A stretch of 24,552 nt of DNA from a virus (IMGVR_UViG_3300030390_001235:1-24552), one strand, 5' to 3'. Positions 11,981 to 19,379 are shown, counted from the stretch's first letter. Numbers and translations are program-made. Notes: generated by a model from the sequence alone, not told the origin.

Positions 11981-14436
11981 TGTATAGCAATAAGAAAAAA
12001 GGTGGCAAAACAAAAGGATTTCCAGATCCGCTAGCCAAATCAGAGGAAAAAGCTATGCATGAATATGGGCTAAACTATGCCCAGGCCATTGAGTCTCAAT
12101 GGGGTAGCGACGGAGATATATCTTCTTTATATAAAACAAAAGAACAAACTTTTAGTAAAAGTAGAAGATACGCTAACGGAACTCAAGATACAACTCCGTA
12201 CAAAAAGATGTTAACGTCTTTAGATCCTAACGGAAGTAGCGGAACTTTATTAAACTTAGATTACACTCCAGTTCCTATATTACCTAAGTTTGTTAAGATT
12301 GTAGTTAACAATATTTTATCTAGAAACCCTCAGCCTAACGTAGAGGCGATTGACCCCCTTTCTTCTTCCGAAAAGGATTTAGAAAAAAAGAAAGTTGAGT
12401 CTTCTGTGCTAGCTAAAAAGCAGTTAATGGAGCTTAAGGATTCCACGGGTATGGAAATAAATGGTGATCCAAGTCAGATACCAGACACCCTAGAGGAGGC
12501 TGAGATATTTATGGGGACAAGCATAAAAACCGATGCGGAAATTGCAGCTCAGATAGGCACTATGATGACCTTAGAGTGGAATGATTTTAACGACAGTATT
12601 CTGCGAAGATGTGTCGGGGACTTAGTAACCTGTGGTATGGCCGTGGTTAAAAGAGATAATGACCCTAATTACGGGATTACTACTCATTACGTAGACCCTA
12701 GTAGGTTTGTGCATAGCCGCACTGAGGATGCTGGAATGAATGATCTCCTATACGCTGGTCACACAAAAAGAATAAGTATCCAGGAATTAAAAAGACTAGC
12801 AGGTGATCAGCTGACAGAAAAACAATACGAAACTATAGCGCAAAAAGTATCAGATAAATTTGGTAACAACTCCTCTCTTTTAAACTACAGGGAAACAAAC
12901 AGCTCATCTAGCTCTTCGTCTTATGGTTATGACGAGTACATGGTGGACGTATTAGACTTTGAGTTTTTAGCTGTAGACTGCATTAATTTTGAGGAAAAAG
13001 AAAACAGACACGGGAATACTGGGTTTTACCCAAAGCCGTCTGATTACAAGCCTAAACATGGATCTATATACGATAGGACAGCTCACTCTATGGAGGTGGA
13101 AACTGTGTATGGTGGTAGTTACGTTTTAGGGTGTGAATACCTATTTAATTATGGCTTGAAGAAGAACGTTCCAAAAAACGTTCACGATATATCTAAAGCA
13201 AAAATGTCGTATTCTCCTATTGCGGTGAATATGAGTGATATGTGCCCTAAGTCTCTCGTTGATAGTTGCGTAGGCTTTGCGGATATGCTACAGCTTACGC
13301 ACCTTAAGATCCAACAATCAATAGCCAAAGCAAAACCAGATGGTTTAATTATAGATATTGAAGGCTTAGAAAATGTACAACTAGGTAAAGGCGGTGATTT
13401 ACAACCTCTTGAGCTTCACGATATATACGAGCAAACAGGTGTATTTTACTACAGAAGTAAAAATCCTGAGGGAGGTTTCCAAAACCCTCCAGTAAGGGAA
13501 ATAGGGAATAGTATTAGAAATATTAACGAATTAATAGGCATATATAACCATTACCTAAAATTAATTCGAGATGCAACAGGCATAAATGAAGTTATGGACG
13601 CAAGCTCTCCTAAAGCAGACTCGTTAGTAGGAGTAAGAGAGCAAGCTATGCAAGCAAGTAATAACGCTATATATAACATTACTAACGCTTCTATGGTGTT
13701 ATATAAAAAGGTTTGTCAAGATGTCGTTAAATGTTTACAAATATTACCTGAAGAGTCTGTAGTTTTTAAAACTTATTCAAATGCTATAGGTGAAAACAAC
13801 ATGAAGGTTCTTTCTTCTTTTCAGGATTTATCCATGTATAACTTTGGAGTAAAGGTTGTAAAAGAGATGGAAACTCAAGATAAAGCCGCTTTAGAGCAAA
13901 TGATACAAGTTTCTTTGGGTCAGAAAGAAATAGACCTAGAAGATGTTTTAGCTATAAAGGATCTTAAAGATATTAATCAAGCCCAACGTCTTCTTATGGT
14001 AAGAAGAAAGAAAAGGATGGCCTCTATGCAGCAGCAACAACAAGCTATGCAACAACAGCAGCAGCAAGCCGCTATGCAAGCTGAACAAATGAAACAACAA
14101 TCAACTGCTCAAATTGCTCAAGCGGAAGCTCAATTAGAAATGCAAAAAATTCAAGCTAAGGCTGCTGCGGAAATTGAAGTAGCAAAAGCTTTGCATGAGT
14201 TCCGAAAAGAAATAGAGATAATAAAAGCTCAAGCTACACTAGGCTTTAAAACTGACGACAAAGAGTTTAAGGAAAAGATAGAGGTTTTAAAAGAAGATAG
14301 AAAGGACGACAGGGTTGAGAAGCAAGCTGTTCAGCAGTCCAAGCTAATGTCCCAAAGACAAGAAAAGAGAGGAGAGCTTCAAGACTCCCCTCCAGATGAA
14401 TCTAATCAATCTGTTTCTCAAATATTAAACCAGTAA
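11980..14436 (+). CDS. Portal protein
   Basis: An 818-residue protein forming the DNA entry ring at one vertex of the capsid. Support is its place right after the large terminase, its length, and portal-like features: an early YAQAIESQW segment, a mixed alpha/beta core (VVKRDNDPNYGITTHYVDPSRF), then a helical stem and crown region with IYNHYLKLIRDATGINEVMD, and DSLVGVREQAMQASNNAIYN, the pattern seen in portals of podovirus-like phages. The last 150 residues are a glutamine-rich coiled coil (QQQQQ runs at about 684-700, then alternating A, Q, E, K to about 800), probably the C-terminal barrel or a tunnel inside the capsid. A few serines in a row (about 307-314) form a flexible loop. The promoter at 11947 and the mini-ORF precede it. 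Confidence 0.82.
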   Translation: MYSNKKKGGKTKGFPDPLAKSEEKAMHEYGLNYAQAIESQWGSDGDISSLYKTKEQTFSKSRRYANGTQDTTPYKKMLTSLDPNGSSGTLLNLDYTPVPILPKFVKIVVNNILSRNPQPNVEAIDPLSSSEKDLEKKKVESSVLAKKQLMELKDSTGMEINGDPSQIPDTLEEAEIFMGTSIKTDAEIAAQIGTMMTLEWNDFNDSILRRCVGDLVTCGMAVVKRDNDPNYGITTHYVDPSRFVHSRTEDAGMNDLLYAGHTKRISIQELKRLAGDQLTEKQYETIAQKVSDKFGNNSSLLNYRETNSSSSSSSYGYDEYMVDVLDFEFLAVDCINFEEKENRHGNTGFYPKPSDYKPKHGSIYDRTAHSMEVETVYGGSYVLGCEYLFNYGLKKNVPKNVHDISKAKMSYSPIAVNMSDMCPKSLVDSCVGFADMLQLTHLKIQQSIAKAKPDGLIIDIEGLENVQLGKGGDLQPLELHDIYEQTGVFYYRSKNPEGGFQNPPVREIGNSIRNINELIGIYNHYLKLIRDATGINEVMDASSPKADSLVGVREQAMQASNNAIYNITNASMVLYKKVCQDVVKCLQILPEESVVFKTYSNAIGENNMKVLSSFQDLSMYNFGVKVVKEMETQDKAALEQMIQVSLGQKEIDLEDVLAIKDLKDINQAQRLLMVRRKKRMASMQQQQQAMQQQQQQAAMQAEQMKQQSTAQIAQAEAQLEMQKIQAKAAAEIEVAKALHEFRKEIEIIKAQATLGFKTDDKEFKEKIEVLKEDRKDDRVEKQAVQQSKLMSQRQEKRGELQDSPPDESNQSVSQILNQ

Positions 14437-14438
14437 AA

Positions 14439-14831
14439 ATGCCTATTACATTAAACTTAGATATAGCCCAAGAGATGGACATAACCGCCCGTAAAGGCGA
14501 CAGTTTCACCTTTGATGTGTCTGTAAAAAACGCCGACGGAACCGCGAAAGATCTTTCTTCATACACGTTTAATATGGATGTTAGGGACTCTTCTGATAAG
14601 TCAACCAGAGATAACGTGGCTATTAGTACAGCAACCTCTAGGTCTAATGCTCCCATTAAAATTGTAGGGTTAGCAAACGGAACCCTGACGGTATCTGCAA
14701 CACATGTAGCTATGTCCGATATATCAGAAGGAACTTACTTGTATGACATACAAGCTAATTTAAGTTCTACAAATCAAACTTGGTTTTTTGGAAGCTTTAC
14801 TATTAACGCAGATATTAGTGATTTAATCTAA
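14439..14831 (+). CDS. Ig-like beta-sandwich virion protein
   Basis: A 130-residue all-beta protein. ITARKGDSFTFDVSVKNADG, AKDLSSYTFNMDVRDSSD, then EGTYLYDIQANL and WFFGSFTINADISD reproduce the layout of Ig-like or BppU-N-type domains found in phage baseplate, neck and fibre proteins (GD-x-F start, strand, DL-x-x-Y strand, final G-x-Y-x-Y-D and G-x-F-T-I). It starts 2 bases after the portal stop, so a connector or tail-attachment role is plausible. Its stop overlaps the next ATG (TAATG). Confidence 0.6.
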   Translation: MPITLNLDIAQEMDITARKGDSFTFDVSVKNADGTAKDLSSYTFNMDVRDSSDKSTRDNVAISTATSRSNAPIKIVGLANGTLTVSATHVAMSDISEGTYLYDIQANLSSTNQTWFFGSFTINADISDLI

Positions 14832-14992
14832 TGGCGACTATTGTCACTCTAAAAGGTAATCAGCGGGTAACTTTAAGTTTTTCTGCTGGATTATCTGAAT
14901 CTATAACTTTAGATTTAAGTTCTGGAAGCTCAACTTTGCAGGTTAATTTTCCGCAAACATTGTCGCTTTCTGGACCCGTAGAGGTGTCGTAA
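14831..14992 (+). CDS. Small beta-rich protein
   Basis: A 53-residue frame, MATIVTLKGNQRVTLSFSAG, followed by serine-, threonine- and leucine-rich strands and ending SLSGPVEVS. It begins on the TAATG overlap with the Ig-like protein gene, which supports it despite its small size. It has alternating polar and hydrophobic residues typical of virion beta proteins; no family is recognised. Confidence 0.55.
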   Translation: MATIVTLKGNQRVTLSFSAGLSESITLDLSSGSSTLQVNFPQTLSLSGPVEVS

Positions 14993-15006
14993 AAACAAAC
15001 AACAAA

Positions 15007-15207
15007 ATGAGCTACTTTACAAATAAAAAAATTAAAAAACGTATTGATGTTCTTTTAGGTAAAAATGCAGCTTACCAGGCAGGCAATGTTTGTGTTACAA
15101 ACAGCAAGACTAAAAGACAGGATATAAATAGATATTGTCGTGTTAATTTTATTAACCCTATTAAGGATATAGATAAAGACTTTTATAATCAAATTATTTT
15201 ACAGTAA
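15007..15207 (+). CDS. Small basic hypothetical protein
   Basis: A 66-residue basic protein: MSYFTNKKIKKRIDVLLGKN, then AAYQAGNVCVTNSKTKRQDI and NRYCRVNFINPIKDIDKDFY. It appears to be a small alpha/beta domain with two cysteines (C29, C44). It has no signal peptide, and I do not recognise it. It lies between the beta-rich structural genes and the outer-membrane-like gene, with a 14-base A-rich spacer upstream. Confidence 0.55.
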   Translation: MSYFTNKKIKKRIDVLLGKNAAYQAGNVCVTNSKTKRQDINRYCRVNFINPIKDIDKDFYNQIILQ

Positions 15208-15223
15208 AACATATATTAGAATA

Positions 15224-16318
15224 ATGCGTAAAGCCTTACTAACCATACTATTAGTTTCTGTTACCTTAACCCATGGTTTAAGCCAGGGGGTAATTAAGAA
15301 CTTTTTTAAGTATAGTACTTTTTATACTTCCTTCAGTCAATCCAACCCTATGGTCCAGGAAGACACATATGCCGTAATAGATGGGTTGCTTACTGTGGTA
15401 CCTATGGCATACGAACCTAATTATACTTTTTCCTTGGGTTTAAGAAAGTTAGCGCGATTTAAGTACGAAATTAAGGCGACTAATTTTTATAATGGTTCGG
15501 AGGTATCCATGTCGGAAGAGGCTAACGTAGGTAATGTAAGTGGTTTTGAGTATGTGTTCGAGCATTCGGAAGTAAGGCTTACAGGTCAAGAGTCAAAAGA
15601 TCAGCGTTACTTTCTTAGGCATCTATCTAAGTGGATGGTTGCGGAATTAGATTTTCTAGAAAACGGGCGAGCGGACATAAAATATTTAGAGACTGCTCTT
15701 AAGCTGCGTGTTCAAGTAGGTAATAAATTTAACTTTACTGCGGGTGTAGCAGCGCGTAGACACCCTGCTTACACTGTAGCGCCTATTGAGGATTGGATAG
15801 AAGAGAATGAGGGAGCGTGGTGGCAGCTAGCTTATGACTACGATTATGTAGACAACTGGGTATACGTAGATTCTAACAATGACGGTGATTATACAGTAGG
15901 CGAGTGGAGTGACTGGGAGTGGTACGGACCAGAGGGTAACCTAGTTGCAGAAACTGACTCAGAATTTAGACGATATCAATATGGAGCTATAGTAAACACT
16001 TACAACAGGGATATACGTAGACAGCTTCCTAATCAATATCAGCTTTCTGCAGCAATAGGTGCAGACTTTTACCACTACTCAGAAGATTTCTGGTTACACT
16101 CGTGGGTGAATGTAATGCCTTATCACAAAGAGCTAGGGGATGAAGAATACTCTTACTCAAGAGTAGTAGGGGATACATGGGTAGACTATAACGCAGGAAT
16201 TGTTTTCGGGGCTAACATAGGAAAGCACTTAGGTTTGTTTGCGGAAGGAAATTTTAGTGAGTACTGGGGAAGACCCCTAGGAAGTTTAACAATGGGGGTA
16301 AATTATGTAATCAAGTAA
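15224..16318 (+). CDS. Exported outer-membrane-like protein with EF-hand loop
   Basis: A 364-residue protein with a signal peptide (MRKALLTILLVSVTLTHGLS, cleavage near SQ-GV). The mature part is rich in tyrosine, tryptophan and alternating strand patterns (VIDGLLTVVPMAYEPNYTFS, KYEIKATNFYNG, LKLRVQVGNKFNFTAGVAAR, AGIVFGANIGKHLGLFAEGN), and ends GSLTMGVNYVIK, as expected for an outer-membrane beta-barrel of Bacteroidota. An acidic aromatic insertion contains a calcium loop, DSNNDGDYTVGEW (D216, N218, D220, D222, E227). I do not know a function. It is encoded within the virion gene array, so it could be made late to change the host surface, for example to block further adsorption or aid release; packaging into the virion is less likely given the signal peptide. 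Confidence 0.7.
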   Translation: MRKALLTILLVSVTLTHGLSQGVIKNFFKYSTFYTSFSQSNPMVQEDTYAVIDGLLTVVPMAYEPNYTFSLGLRKLARFKYEIKATNFYNGSEVSMSEEANVGNVSGFEYVFEHSEVRLTGQESKDQRYFLRHLSKWMVAELDFLENGRADIKYLETALKLRVQVGNKFNFTAGVAARRHPAYTVAPIEDWIEENEGAWWQLAYDYDYVDNWVYVDSNNDGDYTVGEWSDWEWYGPEGNLVAETDSEFRRYQYGAIVNTYNRDIRRQLPNQYQLSAAIGADFYHYSEDFWLHSWVNVMPYHKELGDEEYSYSRVVGDTWVDYNAGIVFGANIGKHLGLFAEGNFSEYWGRPLGSLTMGVNYVIK

Positions 16319-16320
16319 AA

Positions 16321-16605
16321 ATGGCACAACACATAGGGGAAAAAACAGAGGTAACATTAGATCTAAAAACAATAGGTTTAGGAGTGGCGGGGCTAGGCTC
16401 ATTAATAGCTATGTGGTTTGCTTTACAAGCAGATATAGCGGAAGCAAAGGAACTACCTATACCAACCGCCCCAGAGATTACCCGTATGGAATTTGACATG
16501 AAGGATCAGCTTGTAAGGCAGACAATTATGACCACGCAAGAGGATGTTATAGAAATAAAAGAAGACTTAAAAAATATAGAACGAAAAATAGATCAATTAA
16601 AATGA
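16321..16605 (+). CDS. One-TM, coiled-coil protein, possible holin or spanin
   Basis: A 94-residue protein with one membrane segment (about 17-36: KTIGLGVAGLGSLIAMWFAL), followed by a helical, charged tail that ends in a coiled coil (about 60-94: RQTIMTTQEDVIEIKEDLK, NIERKIDQLK). It starts 2 bases after the outer-membrane-like gene. Topology with a short N-terminus, one TM and a periplasmic coiled coil matches inner-membrane spanins and some small holin-like proteins. No lipoprotein partner is recognised nearby, so the assignment is open. Confidence 0.6.
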   Translation: MAQHIGEKTEVTLDLKTIGLGVAGLGSLIAMWFALQADIAEAKELPIPTAPEITRMEFDMKDQLVRQTIMTTQEDVIEIKEDLKNIERKIDQLK

Positions 16606-16611
16606 TGAAAC

Positions 16612-16980
16612 ATGAAAACAATTCTTGCGGCTTTTGCGTCGCTCACCTTATTTTCGGCAGCTGTGTATGTAAATGCTGTTCCTGCCCCCGTTAGTATTCC
16701 TAATTCTGGAGTATGTGTTGTAGAGTTTAACGCTAGCTTTAATACTGCTAATAGTGTTGAGTGGTTAGACAATCTTAGCGACTGTAAAGGCAGGCGTGTA
16801 GATATAGCCGCGAACCCTGACATGCAGAAAAAACATAAAATTGTTGTTGTGCCTACAGTTATTGTATTTGATGATGGAAAAGAAGTCAAACGGTTCCAAG
16901 CTAATATTATGATGCAATTAGAGGCTAATGAAGATGATGTTCAAGAGGTTATTGATGAAATTATAATGAGCGCATTCTAA
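16612..16980 (+). CDS. Exported thioredoxin-fold protein lacking the CxxC site
   Basis: A 122-residue protein with a signal peptide (MKTILAAFASLTLFSAAVYV, end near VNA-VP). The mature part reads as a thioredoxin fold: CVVEFNASFNTANSVEWLDN (strand, then the place where WCGPC would be), CKGRRVDIAANPDMQKKHKI (second strand and helix), VVVPTVIVFDDGKEVKRF with the conserved cis-proline P81, and a last helix EDDVQEVIDEII. The catalytic cysteine pair is missing; only C35, before the first strand, and C58 remain. Reductase activity is therefore unlikely. It may bind an envelope protein or act as a chaperone. It lies between the TM coiled-coil gene and a small basic gene, with the TAATG overlap at its end. 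Confidence 0.65.
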   Translation: MKTILAAFASLTLFSAAVYVNAVPAPVSIPNSGVCVVEFNASFNTANSVEWLDNLSDCKGRRVDIAANPDMQKKHKIVVVPTVIVFDDGKEVKRFQANIMMQLEANEDDVQEVIDEIIMSAF

Positions 16981-17249
16981 TGAAGGTAAAAAAGAAAGAT
17001 TCTAAATTAACTTCAGCAGGAGTTTCTGGGTATAATAAACCTAAACGAACCCCTAATCACCCTACAAAGTCACACGTCGTCGTGGCTAAAAAAGGTAGCG
17101 AAACAAAGCTTATAAGATTTGGGCAACAGGGTAAAACAGGAAGTCCTGACGGAAGTAAACGTAATAAAGCTTTTAAAGCTAGACACGCTAAAAATATAGC
17201 TCGTGGAATTTTTTCTGCGGCTTACTGGGCAAACAAAGTAAAATGGTAA
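16980..17249 (+). CDS. Small basic phage protein, RHAKNI family
   Basis: An 89-residue basic protein. Its C-terminal half, IRFGQQGKTGSPDGSKRNKA, then FKARHAKNIARGIFSAAYWA and NKVKW, is a pattern I recall from small proteins of many marine phages (FGxxG...K.....RH......SA.YW...V.W). The function of that group is not known to me; the composition suggests nucleic-acid binding or internal virion placement. The first 45 residues are a lysine-rich, disordered arm. It starts on the stop of the thioredoxin-like gene (TAATG at 16978-16982) and is followed after one base by the next small gene. Confidence 0.65.
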   Translation: MKVKKKDSKLTSAGVSGYNKPKRTPNHPTKSHVVVAKKGSETKLIRFGQQGKTGSPDGSKRNKAFKARHAKNIARGIFSAAYWANKVKW

Positions 17250-17250
17250 T

Positions 17251-17436
17251 ATGAAAACAATAAAGGAAAATAGCAAGTTAAAAATATTTAACAAAAAGGT
17301 AAATGTTGATCCTCCTAAAGGCTACCACTGGATGGAAGAAAAGGGTCGGTACTACTTAATGGAGGGTGATTACGCGCCGCACCCAAGATCCGTAAAAAAA
17401 GCAACATTTAAAACAGCCACTCATACTAAGTCTTGA
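17251..17436 (+). CDS. Small phage protein, PPKGYHWM type
   Basis: A 61-residue protein: a lysine-rich start, then VDPPKGYHWMEEKGRYYLME and GDYAPHPRSVKKATFKT. I recall short phage proteins with this PPxGxHWM...G...Y.LM.G....H pattern, usually beside the RHAKNI-type protein, with no known role. It is one of four short basic genes in a row (16980-17776) and ends on a TTGA overlap with the next. Confidence 0.55.
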   Translation: MKTIKENSKLKIFNKKVNVDPPKGYHWMEEKGRYYLMEGDYAPHPRSVKKATFKTATHTKS

Positions 17437-17579
17437 AGATTAATAAAAAATATTTAAAAGGTAGTAAAAACCCTACTCGTCGTGCAGAGTTAATCCGCAA
17501 AATAGCGGCTATATATAAAAAAGGCAAGCCGTACCCTAAAAACCTAGACGCCCTCATGAAAGAAAGAGATTCATTATGA
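17433..17579 (+). CDS. Small basic phage protein, TTG start
   Basis: A 48-residue frame: KINKKYLKGSKNPTRRAELI, then RKIAAIYKKGKPYPKNLDAL and MKERDSL. The only start that keeps the conserved-looking beginning is TTG at 17433, overlapping the previous TGA. A later ATG (17556) would leave 7 residues. It ends on the ATGA overlap with the next gene. The pattern KGSKNPxxRxxxIxxIxxxYKxGKP is one I associate with small marine-phage proteins. It is basic, helical, and of unknown function. Confidence 0.6.
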   Translation: MKINKKYLKGSKNPTRRAELIRKIAAIYKKGKPYPKNLDALMKERDSL

Positions 17580-17776
17580 TAGTGAAAAAATATAAGAAAG
17601 GAGGTATGGCTGGATTAAGTGCTGCTCAAAAAGAAGTATACAAGAGAGGGTTGGCTGCCTACATGAGCTCTGGCAACAGACCTGGAGTCTCTCAACATGC
17701 ATGGGCTATGGCTAGGGTAAGAAGTGAATTTGGCAAAAAAGAAGCAGCTAAGATTCGCAATAAAAAAGAAACCTAA
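17576..17776 (+). CDS. Small phage protein with YxxGG and GLAAYMSSG motifs
   Basis: A 66-residue basic protein: MIVKKYKKGGMAGLSAAQKE, then VYKRGLAAYMSSGNRPGVSQ and HAWAMARVRSEFGKK. The part from YKRGLAAY to ARVRS is like a group of short marine-phage proteins (GLAAYxSSGxRPGVSxxAWAxARV) that I recall without a known role. Its YKKGG links it to the YxxGG motifs of the large protein encoded at 2359. It closes the small-gene run; the next block has its own promoter. Confidence 0.6.
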   Translation: MIVKKYKKGGMAGLSAAQKEVYKRGLAAYMSSGNRPGVSQHAWAMARVRSEFGKKEAAKIRNKKET

Positions 17777-17784
17777 TAAATAAC

Positions 17785-17792
17785 TATATTTG
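17785..17792 (+). promoter_or_regulatory. Bacteroidota -7 promoter box TATATTTG
   Basis: TATATTTG followed by CA, 20 bases before the ATG at 17813, at the head of the virion-protein block. It closely resembles the box at 1901, which also precedes a gene of the same paralogous family. Confidence 0.6.
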
Positions 17793-17812
17793 CATATAAA
17801 TAACTACCTCCA

Positions 17813-18244
17813 ATGCCTACGACTACCGCGACAATTACACTTAACTCCCAAGACATAACGGGAGATCCGTTAAACTTAAGTAAACAAGCAACGCTAACTA
17901 AAGCTCAAGAAGAGGTTGGCCTAAATCAATTCACAGGTATTACAACCTTGGTTTATGCTTCGGCTCAGACCGCTACTCCGCTTGTGCTTGCGGCTTCATA
18001 TGCTGGAGCTGTTGACGGCTCCTCAAACGTTGTCGCACATAAAGTTTACATTCGCAACACATCCGAATCCCCTGCTGATTTTGTCAACATTGAGATAGGG
18101 TCTTCTAATGTTTCTTTAGGTAAGTTATACGCAGGTGATTGGGCTTTTTTGCCTTGGGATGGTCATCACGATATAGACGTTGATATTAGCGGGGCTCTCA
18201 CTATTGAATTTGGCGTCTTCTCTCAATCAGCAGTCACAGCTTAA
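17813..18244 (+). CDS. Beta-rich virion protein, paralogue A
   Basis: A 143-residue protein that opens with regularly spaced strands (TTTATITLNSQDITGDPLN). Its core matches the next two genes: HKVYIRNTSESPADFVNIEI and LGKLYAGDWAFLPWDG (102-117), ending in a short strand FGVFSQSAVTA. Shared nucleotides with the next gene (GGTAAGTTATACGCAGG at 18119-18135 and 18535-18551) show recent duplication. It probably forms part of the virion (decoration, head fibre or tail); position upstream of scaffold and capsid genes fits. It is the first gene after the promoter at 17785. Confidence 0.65.
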   Translation: MPTTTATITLNSQDITGDPLNLSKQATLTKAQEEVGLNQFTGITTLVYASAQTATPLVLAASYAGAVDGSSNVVAHKVYIRNTSESPADFVNIEIGSSNVSLGKLYAGDWAFLPWDGHHDIDVDISGALTIEFGVFSQSAVTA

Positions 18245-18258
18245 AAAATATATAAAAA

Positions 18259-18975
18259 ATGGCAACCACAACCGCAGTATTAACCGTTTCAGGAACAGGC
18301 TTAGTAGGCTCTTCTTTTAACGTAAACGCCTCGTCTGTTTTAACTAAAGCAGGCAACAGCACGGGTATCGATCAGGCTTCGGGTTTAAGCAGTAGACAAA
18401 CCTCATCGCAAGATAGATATACTATTTATAAAGCCGACGAATACACCGCAGACTTAGCTCATAAAGTATTTCTAAGAAACACATCTACTACAGCTACTGA
18501 GTTTTTTACTGTAAGTATAGATGACACTGTTTTAGGTAAGTTATACGCAGGAGACTTTGCTTTTTTCCCTTGGTCTGCAAAAGACGGAGTAAAGCAGCAG
18601 TTTACTTGTACGCTCGCAGCAACATATGCGGCTGGAGATACAATTGTATTTGACGGTGTTACTATTACGGCTGCCGACTCAAACGTAACAAACATTGCTA
18701 ATTTAGTTTCTGCATCAAGATTCCCTAACTGGACCGCAACGAATGCTTCTGGTGTTATAACGTTTGTAGCTAAGAGCAGTAATAACTTAGAAAATGTACT
18801 TCTTGGCGATATGGCCGCTACAACAACGGGGTCCCTTGTGGCTACTACCGCTGGTAATGGAACGGCAACAAACGCTCAGACAGTAGAACCTATAGCTAAC
18901 GCAGGAGATATAAAAATAACACCTAGCGTAGGGACGGCTATGACGCTAGAATCTATGTTAATTTATCAGTCATAA
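18259..18975 (+). CDS. Beta-rich virion protein, paralogue B with inserted domain
   Basis: A 238-residue protein. The N-terminal half copies the previous protein (SSVLTKAGNSTGIDQ, HKVFLRNTSTTATEFFTVSI, LGKLYAGDFAFFPWSAKDG at 92-110). About 95 residues then separate that part from a short final strand (IKITPSVGTAMTLESMLIY). The inserted part (QFTCTLAATYAAGDTIVFDG, ADSNVTNIANLVSASRFPNW, then GVITFVAKSSNN) looks like a separate small domain. It is therefore a paralogue with an added module, probably exposed on the virion. It ends on TAATG with the next gene. Confidence 0.65.
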   Translation: MATTTAVLTVSGTGLVGSSFNVNASSVLTKAGNSTGIDQASGLSSRQTSSQDRYTIYKADEYTADLAHKVFLRNTSTTATEFFTVSIDDTVLGKLYAGDFAFFPWSAKDGVKQQFTCTLAATYAAGDTIVFDGVTITAADSNVTNIANLVSASRFPNWTATNASGVITFVAKSSNNLENVLLGDMAATTTGSLVATTAGNGTATNAQTVEPIANAGDIKITPSVGTAMTLESMLIYQS

Positions 18976-19379
18976 TGGGCAGTTTAAGAGCATTAATAAG
19001 ACTAACATCTTCGGATGTTTTAACTACCGCAGTAGATCTATCTACTTCTGCTTCGTTTGAAGCGGATAGCGGAAATATGGGAAGAGGTAAAATTTTAAAA
19101 ACCGCTCCTGATGCTGCTGCATTAACCGTGTACAAATCGGATGATAAACTTGTGTCTGCTTGTTTATATATAAAAAACTTAGAAACTGAAAAAGAAAACT
19201 TTGTATATATATATAATGATACTGACTCTGATGGGTTGGTATCCAAGTTGGGAGGTGGGGAGTTTTGTTTTATCCCAGTAGCTGTAGATAAAACATATAA
19301 GGCGTATGCTACAAAAGTAGACAGTATTATAGAATTTGCTGTGTTTGGATTAGACAGCTCAGCAGTAACATTAGGATAA
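18975..19379 (+). CDS. Beta-rich virion protein, paralogue C
   Basis: A 134-residue protein. Same order of elements as its neighbours: DLSTSASFEADSGNMGRGKI, then SACLYIKNLETEKENFVYIY and VSKLGGGEFCFIPVAVDK (89-106), ending IIEFAVFGLDSSAVTLG. Sequence is more diverged than between paralogues A and B, but the strand pattern IKN-x6-FVYI-x7-SKLGGGEFCFIP is the same. It is translated from the TAATG overlap with paralogue B, so the set is coupled. Confidence 0.6.
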   Translation: MGSLRALIRLTSSDVLTTAVDLSTSASFEADSGNMGRGKILKTAPDAAALTVYKSDDKLVSACLYIKNLETEKENFVYIYNDTDSDGLVSKLGGGEFCFIPVAVDKTYKAYATKVDSIIEFAVFGLDSSAVTLG

